Assembly: GCF_900197595.1 (NCBI RefSeq)
Contig: NZ_FZLO01000002.1
Location: 372,001-436,000, forward strand
Direction: 5' to 3'
Source: Scatolibacter rhodanostii
Lineage (GTDB): Bacteria > Bacillota > Clostridia > Oscillospirales > Acutalibacteraceae
Length of the DNA stretch: 64,000 nucleotides
Shown here: positions 17,030 through 25,053 of the stretch, one piece after another
How the letters are laid out: each line of letters begins with the position of its first letter
Position numbering within the stretch: the stretch's first letter is position 1
The notes under the pieces: model-generated
Told to the model about the DNA's origin: nothing
What the model saw: only the letters and a program-made list of their open reading frames with translations
Database searches by the model: none
Program-made: the position numbers and the translations under genes

Positions 17030-17040
17030 ACAAGCACCTC

Positions 17041-17745
17041 CTAAAGTTCCGGCCCGTGTTTTTCCGGTTTATCCGGCTTCGTTTCACGGGCGGCACATTT
17101 TTTCTTTGTCTGTTCCAAACGCGCTTTCAGGGATTGCTTTTCCTCCCGCTTCGGAAGCGGCCGCTCATGCAGCCACTTATCACCGGATAGGGTAAGATAG
17201 CCCTTGTCAGTAAAAATCCCCTGTTCCTTCTGCCTCACATAACGGCCAAAGGGCTCCGGGTCAATGGCTCCCCTGCAGCTTTCGGGGATTTCCGTAAGCC
17301 CCTGCTGCTCCAGCCAGTTCCATCCAAGCGCCGCGTCATCCCTGAGTTCCGTGCCCAGGCAGAAATAATCCACGTTCCAGGGATATTCATGGAATTGCTC
17401 CAGAGAAGTAAACTGTATGGGGGATAACTGGATGGCCTCCAGCTTGTTGCGCTCATGGGGCGGCAGGTCATAAAGCCCCTGGGCCAGCGCCGCCAGTTCG
17501 TCAATGTCGCCGTACATGGGAAGAAGCGGCTTCAAGCCCTCCACCTTGCAGACATAATCATCCATGAAATACATATCCGGCATGGCGTCGGGCGGCAGAC
17601 CGATTTTCTCAAATAGAGCCTGAATATCCTCCGCATAGGGCGGGAAATAGAGCCATGCCCCAGCGTCACGCTCCCCAGTGTCATAGGCCTGGGTGTTCAC
17701 CACATAAGCCTTGAAAATATAATCAGAAGTGATATTACCGTTCAT
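17041..17745 (-). CDS. ardA: ArdA-family antirestriction protein
   Basis: The 234-residue acidic protein has the ArdA pattern (FKAYVVNTQAYDTGERDAGAWLYFPPYAEDIQALFEKIGLP, YFMDDYVCKVEGLKPLLPMYGDIDELAALAQGL). It carries an added C-terminal segment, ending in a Lys-rich stretch that resembles the tail of the neighbouring larger ArdA protein. The start at 17745 (MNGNITSD) follows AAAGGAG and lies inside the end of topB (11-bp overlap). A longer in-frame ORF to 17808 is not supported. Confidence 0.88.
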   Translation of the reverse strand: MNGNITSDYIFKAYVVNTQAYDTGERDAGAWLYFPPYAEDIQALFEKIGLPPDAMPDMYFMDDYVCKVEGLKPLLPMYGDIDELAALAQGLYDLPPHERNKLEAIQLSPIQFTSLEQFHEYPWNVDYFCLGTELRDDAALGWNWLEQQGLTEIPESCRGAIDPEPFGRYVRQKEQGIFTDKGYLTLSGDKWLHERPLPKREEKQSLKARLEQTKKKCAARETKPDKPEKHGPEL

Positions 17746-19834
17746 TTGCACGCTCCTTTTTCTTCTCAAACTCCAGCTTGAAATTGATATACTTGCCGCC
17801 CGTGTCATCCAAAATCACCGTGGCGTCATAGGTGGTATCTTTCTTTTCCGAATACATCCCCTTGACTTTGGTACGGCCTTTTTTGAGCAAATCAGCAGCC
17901 ATCTTCTTTGTGAGTTCCTTTTTGCGGGAAAGCCAGAAACGGTCATTTTTCCAGAGGACAAAACCGCAGCCACGGTTCCCGCAGTAAAAATTCTTCTTTC
18001 CCTCATACACCTGCTCCCGGCAGCGGGGGCAGAGGCCCATAGCCTCCTTTTGGGGAGCAAACAGCTTTTGTCCGTCCTCCGAAATGTGGGAGTAAGAGTT
18101 TACAAGCTCCGCCGCCATTTTCTGTATATCCTCCATGAAGGTCCGTTGATTGGCAGCGCCCCTTGCGATTTCAGACAGGCCCTTTTCCCATTCGGCGGTG
18201 AGAAGCGGAGAGGTCAAAACCTCCGGCAAAACGGTAATCAGATTGATACCGTCTTTTGTGGGGATAAGGCTTTTCCCCTTGCGCTCCGCAAAGCCGGAGG
18301 ATACCAGCTTTTCAATGATAGCTGCCCTGGTCGCTGGTGTTCCCAAACCTTTCCGCTCCGCGTCCTCCGGCATATCGTCCTTGCCTGCGTGCTCCATAGC
18401 GGAAAGCAGCGTGTCTTCGGTATAGGATTTCGGCGGCGTGGTATAATGCTCGGCAATGGAAGCCGCCGCACGCTCAAAGATTTTCCCCTGGATCAACTCC
18501 GGCAGATCGCTTTCATCCTCGGTGTCGTCCTCCGGCTTTTCTTTCAGGGAAGCACGAAACAGCCGTTCAAAGGTTTTCCATCCCTCCATAAGTACCCGTT
18601 TCCCTTTTGCGGTGAAACGGTATCCGCCGCACTCAAATACCGCCGTGACCGCTTCATACACATGGGGAGAGGCCGCCCCACACAGCAGTTTGCAGCATAT
18701 TAGGAAGAAAAGGGAACGCTCCCCAACAGGCAAAGCGGTGAGGTCCGCCTTTCCCGCCTCCAGAGTGGGAATGATGGCGTGATGGTCGGATACGCCCTTT
18801 TCGGAAATCAACGCCGCCGCGTCCGGAGAAAAGTCCGGGTATCCGGCAAGGAGCGGAAGCCCCGCCGCCAGTTCCAGAACGGAGGTAGCCGTATCCGCCA
18901 TGTCGGAAGTAAGATACCGGCTGTCCGTGCGGGGATAGGTAATGAGTTTTTTCTCATAGAGGCTTTGAGCGTAATCAAGGGTCTGTTTCGCCGTGTAGCC
19001 GTATATGCGGTTAGCCTCCCTTTGCAGGGTGGTAAGGTCAAAGAGCTTTGGTGGCTTTACCGTCTTTTTCTCTTTGTCCAGAGAAGCACAAACGGCCTGC
19101 CGTTCATGGCAAGCCGTTTTCATCTGCTCCGCTTCTGAAATGTCAGGGACTCTTTCACTTGTGGCCCCGATACCATCCAGTTCCAGCCGGACAAGATGAT
19201 ATTTCTCTTTCGTAAAGCTGGATATTTTATTGTCCCTATCCACCAGCATAGCAAGGGTAGGCGTCTGCACCCGGCCCACGTTCAGCGTCTTATGATAGAG
19301 AACGGAGAAAAGCCGGGTGGCGTTTATCCCTATGAGCCAATCCGCTTTTGAGCGGCAAAGCGCCGATTGATACAGGGCTTCATACTCTATGCCCGGTTTC
19401 AGGTTTCCAAAGCCCTCACAGATGGCGGTATCTTCCATTGAGGAAATCCACAGGCGGGATATGGGTTTTGTGCAGCCAGCCATTTCATAGACTAGCCGGA
19501 AGATAAGCTCACCCTCACGGCCAGCGTCACAGGCATTTACTATCTCGGATATGCCGGAACGCTCCATCAGGTTTTTAAGAACGGTGAATTGTTCTTCCTT
19601 GCCGGGGGAAAGTACATACTGCCATTCATCTGGCAAAATGGGGAGGTCTTGATAACGCCATTTTTTGAAACGTTCATCATAGCAGCCTGCGTCGGCAAGG
19701 CCCACAAGATGGCCGATACACCAGGAAACAATCAGGCCGTTTCCCTCGATGTATCCGTTTTTTCTTTCTTTAGCGCCCAGGGCGGCGGCTATGGCCGCCC
19801 CGACGCTCGGTTTTTCCGATATAATCAGTTTCAT
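17735..19834 (-). CDS. topB: DNA topoisomerase III (TopB type)
   Basis: The 699-residue type IA topoisomerase has a Toprim domain (IISEKPSVGAAIA at 4-16, DAGREGEL at 103-110) and the catalytic Tyr300 in LITYPRTDSRYL. The C-terminal zinc-ribbon Cys set is CPRCREQVYEGKKNFYCGNRGC. Length is normal. In ICEs this enzyme handles topology of transferred or replicating DNA. Its ATG overlaps the DUF4366 gene stop by 4 bp and its end overlaps the ardA start by 11 bp. Confidence 0.96.
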   Translation of the reverse strand: MKLIISEKPSVGAAIAAALGAKERKNGYIEGNGLIVSWCIGHLVGLADAGCYDERFKKWRYQDLPILPDEWQYVLSPGKEEQFTVLKNLMERSGISEIVNACDAGREGELIFRLVYEMAGCTKPISRLWISSMEDTAICEGFGNLKPGIEYEALYQSALCRSKADWLIGINATRLFSVLYHKTLNVGRVQTPTLAMLVDRDNKISSFTKEKYHLVRLELDGIGATSERVPDISEAEQMKTACHERQAVCASLDKEKKTVKPPKLFDLTTLQREANRIYGYTAKQTLDYAQSLYEKKLITYPRTDSRYLTSDMADTATSVLELAAGLPLLAGYPDFSPDAAALISEKGVSDHHAIIPTLEAGKADLTALPVGERSLFFLICCKLLCGAASPHVYEAVTAVFECGGYRFTAKGKRVLMEGWKTFERLFRASLKEKPEDDTEDESDLPELIQGKIFERAAASIAEHYTTPPKSYTEDTLLSAMEHAGKDDMPEDAERKGLGTPATRAAIIEKLVSSGFAERKGKSLIPTKDGINLITVLPEVLTSPLLTAEWEKGLSEIARGAANQRTFMEDIQKMAAELVNSYSHISEDGQKLFAPQKEAMGLCPRCREQVYEGKKNFYCGNRGCGFVLWKNDRFWLSRKKELTKKMAADLLKKGRTKVKGMYSEKKDTTYDATVILDDTGGKYINFKLEFEKKKERANER

Positions 19835-20463
19835 TCTTCCGTGTCCTCCTGTTCGTCCTCAAATTCAGTTTCTTCGTCCTCGTCATCCTCAAAATCGAAA
19901 TCATCCAAATTCGAGTTGCCCTTTACGGATTGTTTGGGTTTCATCACCTTAAAATAGTAGAATGCACCGCCTCCGCCCAAGGCAAGAATGAGGATAACCG
20001 CCAGGATACCGCCAGTGCCGCTCTTTTCAGGTTCGGGCTCCGGCTCCGGTTCAGGAGTAGGTTCCGGTTCCGGCGTAACAATGGGCTCCTGAGGCTTCAC
20101 TTCCTCATCAATCAAGGCCAGAAGGTCGGCCTCGTCAACCTGGTTCAGAAAGTGGACCGTGTTTTCTCCGTCCTCCGCCCGGTCAATGATGATGTAAAAA
20201 TAGTTGCCGTTTTTGGTAACGACAGTAATAAACTGCTTATCGCCGGAAGCCTCACCCTCAATGTCATCCACAAGGCTCATGTTGCCCTCCGGGGTAAGGG
20301 GTTCCGGCTCATATCCGCCCGTAGTTTCTTCCGCTTGTTCTTTGGGTGAGAGTTCCTCATATTCAGATCCGCCGCCGGCAAAGGCGGTCAATGGAAAGGC
20401 CGCCATGCAGAGCATGACGGCCAGGAGAGCGGCGAACAACCGCATTTTTCCTTTATTCTTCAT
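19831..20463 (-). CDS. DUF4366 (CD1107-type) ICE membrane protein
   Basis: The 210-residue protein has a signal peptide (MKNKGKMRLFAALLAVMLCM, ending PLTAFAGG). An extracellular part contains QFITVVTKNGNYFYIIIDR, followed by a Pro-Glu linker (PEPEPTPEPEPEPEP), one transmembrane helix (GGILAVILILALGGGGAFYY) and a very acidic cytoplasmic tail. This layout is standard for the CD1107 family of mobile-element proteins, a presumed transfer-apparatus component. It overlaps the DUF4315 gene upstream by 11 bp. Confidence 0.9.
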   Translation of the reverse strand: MKNKGKMRLFAALLAVMLCMAAFPLTAFAGGGSEYEELSPKEQAEETTGGYEPEPLTPEGNMSLVDDIEGEASGDKQFITVVTKNGNYFYIIIDRAEDGENTVHFLNQVDEADLLALIDEEVKPQEPIVTPEPEPTPEPEPEPEPEKSGTGGILAVILILALGGGGAFYYFKVMKPKQSVKGNSNLDDFDFEDDEDEETEFEDEQEDTEE

Positions 20464-20713
20464 TTTCGCTGTCCTCCTGTTCTTTCAACTCTGCCTGCAT
20501 ATCGGCAGGGAGAGAGATACGACCGCTGGCATAGGCTTTCAGGAAAGCGGAAAGCTCCTTGTTGTCCAGCTTGACCGCCTTTACCATGCGGACGATTTCC
20601 AGATTTTTTTCCTCCGCTACTTTCTGCTCCAATTCACGGAGCCGCTTTTGCTGCTCCGCAATCTTCACTTTTGTTTTTTCAATATCGCTTCGGATTTTAT
20701 CAATTGCTGCCAT
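20453..20713 (-). CDS. DUF4315 ICE protein
   Basis: The 86-residue protein is mostly one long coiled coil (KIRSDIEKTKVKIAEQQKRLRELEQKVAEEKNLE), then the conserved segment MVKAVKLDNKELSAFLKAY and an acidic tail. It matches the DUF4315 family found next to DUF4366 in Tn1549-like elements. The start at 20713 (MAAIDK) has GGAGG 8 nt upstream. No activity is known; a scaffold role is inference. Confidence 0.88.
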   Translation of the reverse strand: MAAIDKIRSDIEKTKVKIAEQQKRLRELEQKVAEEKNLEIVRMVKAVKLDNKELSAFLKAYASGRISLPADMQAELKEQEDSENEE

Positions 20714-20741
20714 TAAAAATACCTCCATTTCATATTCTGAT

Positions 20742-22766
20742 TTACCAATTCATTAAGCCGTAACCGTCTATCACGCTGCTGCCCACCGGGTAACTGCGGA
20801 TTTTACAGGCATCGCCGCTGTTTCCCTCAACGGTATAAACCGTTGTTCCATCTGTTCCAATGACAATGCCCACATGGTCGGCGGTTCCGTCACCGTCCCA
20901 ATCGAAAAAGATGGCATCACCCGGCGCTATGTCCGCATAATATCGGTCTCCCCATTGTCCTCTGGACTGGAACCAGGGTCGGCCCTGAGAAGTACAGGCC
21001 GCAAAGCGGGGATCGCTGTATCCAGCTTGATTGTAAACCCAGGACACAAAGCATGCGCACCATTCCACACGGCCATTAAAGCCGTACCAGCTCCAATAGG
21101 GGTATCCACCAACATTGCCCTCCTGGGATTTCGCTATGTTCACCACCGCCTGATTTCCAGGGCGCTCACCATCCACAAAGCGCACACCGCTTAAATCGGT
21201 GGATGGATTGTTGTTCACAGAACCACCGCCAAAGAGCAGGGGCATGTTCCCCAGTGTTTGACGGTAAATGTCATATAGCTTTTTTTGCTCTGGGGTCAGT
21301 TTCGATTTAAAAATAGAGGAAAGTCCTTTGTTTTTCAGCGTAACCGTAACAATGGTGTACTCATAGGGCACTTCCTCGGTGTAAGTATCGGTGTGCTTGT
21401 TTCCGTTCTCGTCAGTCCAGGTTTCGGTATAGGTCTCGGTTCGGTAGCGTATTTCCACCGTCTCCCGAATGTCTAAGTCATATTGCAGCCCCAAAATCCA
21501 CTCCAACTCACGCTGCACATCACTTTCTGTATAGGCGGTGTATTTTGCAGAGAGGTAGGCCGCCAGCTCATGTGGGTCGTGGTAGATACCATCCAGATGA
21601 TAGCGGTATTCGTCGTAGCCTGGATGCAGGCTTTCAAAATTATCCACCTCATATTGAAGCTCCGACTCCATAGCGGAATAGTCAGCCTCCGCCGCCAGCA
21701 TGTCTGTGTCCTCCGAAAGATAAGAGGTTGCTATCACAGATGAGGAAGCTCCCCCAAATAGAGCAGAACAAGACTGCAATCCGCCTAAAAAAAAGAGGAT
21801 GAGCAGCCCCAAAGCCAGAAGCACCAGCACGCCTTTCCAATTGCGGGTGATAAACTTTACCGTATTTTCCGCTGCCTCTTTGGCTTTCTTTGCCGCCGAT
21901 TTGACCGTTCCGCCCACACTTTGAGCGTTTTTTCCTGCGTCCCGTATCTGTTTGGCATAGTTTCGCTTTATCTGTTGTTTCTGCAAAAAACGAGAAAGAG
22001 GATTGTAGGCGGCAAGCTGGGGATTATCACGGAGCGCCTTTTGATACAGGAAATCCGCATTGGCCTTGATTGCGGATTGTTCCGCCCTTGCCGCTGCCCG
22101 GTAGGGTTTCAGCTTATGATGTCGGATACTGCCTTTTACAAGACGGTATCCCTTGCCGACAGCCTTTTCCCCCAACCGTTCCGCCGCATGACCGCCCTCG
22201 ACACCTGCATTCTCTTTTTCCACTTCATAAACTTTGCCGTGGAGCTTCATGCCCACTTCCTGCATAGGGCGGGAAAGAGGGTTGAGCCGCATTTTCCCGC
22301 CAAAGGGCTTTTCCGTTTCCTTGAAGCGGAGCCGGGTTTTGCCCTTGCCTAAAGCCTCGTCAAAGGTACGTTCTCGAACCAGCTTCTTTTTCTTTGGGAT
22401 ATTTTCCCGTACTGTATCCAGCCTGTCTGCTGCCATATCCGACTTGCGGATAGACTTTTGAAGTTTGGGAGCTGCCCGTTCTTCTTTGGTAAACTGCAAC
22501 CGGGAAGATGGCCGGTTGACAGCCTCCATGCCCCGGTCCGAGGTTTTTCGGGATTTCTTTGCCGCCTTTTTGGAAGAACGGCGGGTATGTTCCTTATCCA
22601 ACCTGTCAATCACTTTCCCCGCTGTATTCACCGGCTGTTCCGAAATGTTACTGTCATCAGGGCGGGAAGAAATATTCTCCGCCTCACCCGTGGTAAGGTT
22701 CTGAACCTCCGCACCTGCACGGGTCATTTTCTGCACCACTTTATTAGGTGCCTTATACTCTTTCAA
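20742..22766 (-). CDS. CHAP-domain conjugal murein hydrolase (CD1108 type)
   Basis: The 674-residue protein has a long basic N-terminal region (about 1-305), one transmembrane helix (KGVLVLLALGLLILFFLGGL, about 312-331) and an extracytoplasmic region. A C-terminal CHAP amidase/peptidase domain follows, with the catalytic Cys in EWCACFVSWVYNQAGY and His in GTADHVGIVIG. It should open peptidoglycan locally for the mating channel. The start codon is TTG, overlapping the stop of the methyltransferase gene (TTGA), with AGGTGA upstream. Confidence 0.92.
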   Translation of the reverse strand: MKEYKAPNKVVQKMTRAGAEVQNLTTGEAENISSRPDDSNISEQPVNTAGKVIDRLDKEHTRRSSKKAAKKSRKTSDRGMEAVNRPSSRLQFTKEERAAPKLQKSIRKSDMAADRLDTVRENIPKKKKLVRERTFDEALGKGKTRLRFKETEKPFGGKMRLNPLSRPMQEVGMKLHGKVYEVEKENAGVEGGHAAERLGEKAVGKGYRLVKGSIRHHKLKPYRAAARAEQSAIKANADFLYQKALRDNPQLAAYNPLSRFLQKQQIKRNYAKQIRDAGKNAQSVGGTVKSAAKKAKEAAENTVKFITRNWKGVLVLLALGLLILFFLGGLQSCSALFGGASSSVIATSYLSEDTDMLAAEADYSAMESELQYEVDNFESLHPGYDEYRYHLDGIYHDPHELAAYLSAKYTAYTESDVQRELEWILGLQYDLDIRETVEIRYRTETYTETWTDENGNKHTDTYTEEVPYEYTIVTVTLKNKGLSSIFKSKLTPEQKKLYDIYRQTLGNMPLLFGGGSVNNNPSTDLSGVRFVDGERPGNQAVVNIAKSQEGNVGGYPYWSWYGFNGRVEWCACFVSWVYNQAGYSDPRFAACTSQGRPWFQSRGQWGDRYYADIAPGDAIFFDWDGDGTADHVGIVIGTDGTTVYTVEGNSGDACKIRSYPVGSSVIDGYGLMNW

Positions 22767-23788
22767 TTTTCATCACCTGCCTTTCCAAAGACGCACCAAT
22801 CCTTACAGCGCCCGGTTTCTATATCCGCAATGTACTTAAAAACAGGGAACGCCTGGGGCGGGCAGACAGCATTCCCCAAAGTTTTAAGCCGCAAGGCACG
22901 GTTTTCCGTTTCTTCCGTCATGCGTGGGATGTCCTTAGGCTCCCTTGCCCACAGGATACGTCCGTCCATCCATGGGGGAAGCCCATCAGCCATTCCACCC
23001 AATCCGGGTTCAGGGCCGCCGTATCTGACGCAGGGTTCTCCATTGCGATAACCTGGGCCGACAGATTTCCGTTCTTCTTGTTCGGGTCGTAGGCCGTCGG
23101 TTTCAGCGTGGAGCGGAAACCGTCCGACGCTACCGGGGTCAGATAGAACACCGCTGCCGACAGGGGCAGACTCCAGATGGCTCCGTTTTTGTTCTTCTTT
23201 CGGAACACGCCATTTTCCGACAGGTATACATCCAGGTTTTGCGCATCCCGGTTCGTGCCCTTGTCGGAGGCAAGGGGCGTGGGAAACATCAGCCGCAACG
23301 ATAAAAGTTCGTTGGCGCTCATGCCATGCCCCGACGCTGCAAGCCGGAAATACGAATGGGAGAATAGCGTATCCCGCTTTTGCCAGGTCAAAAATCGTTT
23401 TGTCGAGCCCCATATTGATGAAGCCAGCAACATTTTCCCCAAGCACCCAACGGGGCCGCAGCTCGTCAATAACTCTGCACATTTCCGGCCATAGATAGCG
23501 TTCATCCTCAAATCCTTTTCGTCGTCCTGCGGTAGAGAACGGCTGGCAGGGGAAGCCGCCGGACAATATGGTGATTGTTTCAAGTCCTGTTTTTTCAATA
23601 AATGCCTCCTTTGTGAATGTGGTAATATCCCTAAATTTCGGTACGTCTGGCCAATGCTTTTCTAAGATGGAATAGGGATAGTCCGCCCATTCGCACTGGC
23701 AGACGGTTTCAAAGCCTGCTGCCTCTGCAGCAAGGTCAAGTCCTCCAATGCCTGAAAATAGGCTTGCATGGGTAAGTTTACTATTTAT
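22763..23788 (-). CDS. Cytosine-C5 DNA methyltransferase lacking an ATG start
   Basis: The frame encodes a full ~341-residue C5-MTase. SAM motif I is ASLFSGIGGLDLA at 8-20, the catalytic Cys81 is in GGFPCQPFS, motif VI is GENVAGF, and LGNAVCPPQAFPVFKYIADIE closes the fold. From AATAGTAAACTTACC (N-S-K-L-T) upstream, the only codon in start position is ATA at 23786-23788, 10 nt after AGGAGG. An ATG-to-ATA change is likely. The next start-like codon (TTG near 23566) would drop motif I. The ORF stays intact, so the gene may be translated weakly from ATA. It follows a terminator and overlaps the CHAP gene by 4 bp. Confidence 0.85.
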   Translation of the reverse strand: MNSKLTHASLFSGIGGLDLAAEAAGFETVCQCEWADYPYSILEKHWPDVPKFRDITTFTKEAFIEKTGLETITILSGGFPCQPFSTAGRRKGFEDERYLWPEMCRVIDELRPRWVLGENVAGFINMGLDKTIFDLAKAGYAILPFVFPACSVGAWHERQRTFIVAADVSHAPCLRQGHEPGCAKPGCIPVGKWRVPKEEQKRSHLESAPVGSGVLSDPGSVGRFPLHAETDGLRPEQEERKSVGPGYRNGEPCVRYGGPEPGLGGMADGLPPWMDGRILWAREPKDIPRMTEETENRALRLKTLGNAVCPPQAFPVFKYIADIETGRCKDWCVFGKAGDEN

Positions 23789-23822
23789 TTGGTTGTCACC
23801 TCCTGATTTTGGGCATAAGAAA

Positions 23823-23842
23823 ACCCGCCACTGTAGGCGGGT
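23823..23842 (-). terminator. Terminator between DUF3800 and the methyltransferase
   Basis: The ACCCGCC (23823-23829) and GGCGGGT (23836-23842) stem is followed on the minus strand by TTTTCTTATG. It ends the DUF3800 transcript and lies upstream of the methyltransferase, inside the otherwise continuous transfer operon. Confidence 0.75.
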
Positions 23843-23854
23843 CAGTTTGGGTAA

Positions 23855-24952
23855 TTAACTTTTTAGGTATTTCGAGAAATGCTGATTTAATGAACTATTA
23901 TCTATTGGTGTAAGTTTACCTGGATTTAAGCCAATAGCCTTTAAATATTTTACAATTAGTTTCTCAGGAAATACAAAATCCCATGTGTGCATCTCATCAT
24001 GCAACACAGATAACTGTCTCATGATTTCTTTTTCGGATTCTATTAAGTCAACCTCCTTGTCTATTTTCTGAAAACATCTTAAAAGAAATCCACAAAGTAA
24101 ATCCGAAATCTGTACTAATAGTTCATCTTTTGAATCAACAAGAGTCAGTTCGGATATATTGGGAAATTTAGAATACCACTCAAAATCCTTGCTCTTGAGT
24201 ATTTCGACCTCACCTTGAGATAAATAAATATCCCTTATAATATCTAACCCATCATCATATCCGCGAATGTTATCGTGTTTAATCAATGTTTCTAAACTAT
24301 AGTTTTTAGAAAATACTTGTAAGACTTGCATTAGATGATTGAGTGAGGGTATTGTAAGACTTCTTGATGAATTTGGTGTACTAAATTCATCAATCATTTC
24401 ATTTAATCCGCTGTCTGTGATTTGTTGCAAACTAACAACGATACTTGGCAGTTGTGAAAACGCAGATATCAAAGCAACTTTCAAACTTCGCATTTCATCT
24501 AACGAAGGCGTTCCTGAATGAATTATTACTGCGAAGTCACTAATAACCCTATTTGTCTTAATTACCTCCGCAAGCTGTTTTTTTAATCCCGTATCCCAAC
24601 TAAATTGATTACTTAGGCATGGATTATAAGCAGGATCAAAATAAGTATCAATGATTTTGGGAGCAACGATATAAGCCTTATCTGTAACTGTAAATACAGG
24701 AAAAGCCGGGGTGTTAAGCATAAGGTCAAACAGACGCTTGAAATATTCATCTGCTTTACCCATTCTAAAGAAACGTTTCGATTTAATTTCTTTACCGGGA
24801 TACTTTGCAAAAATATCCGCCAAGCCAGAAAGAACGGCATCTCTACTCTCATCCGGAATTAGCCATCCACCGTAAACAAAAAACGGTTGAGCTGCATCTA
24901 ACCAATTTGTACCCGTGCTACCGCTTTCATCACAATAAAAAGTGGCTTTCAT
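23855..24952 (-). CDS. DUF3800 protein (AT-rich cargo)
   Basis: The 365-residue protein starts MKATFYCDESGSTG, the DUF3800 hallmark DESG near residues 8-11. The conserved C-terminal part is ELLVQISDLLCGFLLR, about 295-310. The family is predicted to have an RNase-H-like fold with acidic metal ligands and often occurs in defence islands and mobile elements. GGAG precedes the ATG. It is much AT-richer than the virB4 and methyltransferase genes on either side and is bracketed by hairpins. A defence role is inference. Confidence 0.88.
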   Translation of the reverse strand: MKATFYCDESGSTGTNWLDAAQPFFVYGGWLIPDESRDAVLSGLADIFAKYPGKEIKSKRFFRMGKADEYFKRLFDLMLNTPAFPVFTVTDKAYIVAPKIIDTYFDPAYNPCLSNQFSWDTGLKKQLAEVIKTNRVISDFAVIIHSGTPSLDEMRSLKVALISAFSQLPSIVVSLQQITDSGLNEMIDEFSTPNSSRSLTIPSLNHLMQVLQVFSKNYSLETLIKHDNIRGYDDGLDIIRDIYLSQGEVEILKSKDFEWYSKFPNISELTLVDSKDELLVQISDLLCGFLLRCFQKIDKEVDLIESEKEIMRQLSVLHDEMHTWDFVFPEKLIVKYLKAIGLNPGKLTPIDNSSLNQHFSKYLKS

Positions 24953-24990
24953 TTTGTTGTCTCCATTCTCACTTAAATTTATAACATCAT

Positions 24991-25032
24991 TTTACCACAA
25001 CTTTCCTCCCAAAGCATGGGAAAAGTGGTAAA
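24991..25032 (-). terminator. Long hairpin between virB4 and DUF3800
   Basis: The arms TTTACCAC (24991-24998) and GTGGTAAA (25025-25032) enclose an inner CCC/GGG stem. It follows the virB4 stop and precedes the DUF3800 start on the minus strand. No strong U-run follows, so it may be a terminator, an attenuator or an RNA-processing site. Confidence 0.5.
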
Positions 25033-25053
25033 TAACGCCGCCAATCGCCTTTT

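Noticed and set aside
15746..20716. Antibiotic resistance cargo in the ICE
   Set aside because: Resistance genes are common in this element class, so all frames were read for tet, van, erm and aminoglycoside enzymes; none was seen anywhere in 2839-36422.
22918..23598. Separate gene or frameshifted pseudogene in the alternative frame of the methyltransferase
   Set aside because: The main frame is uninterrupted and holds all catalytic motifs, so the gene is not listed as broken. The alternative frame is kept only as a finding.
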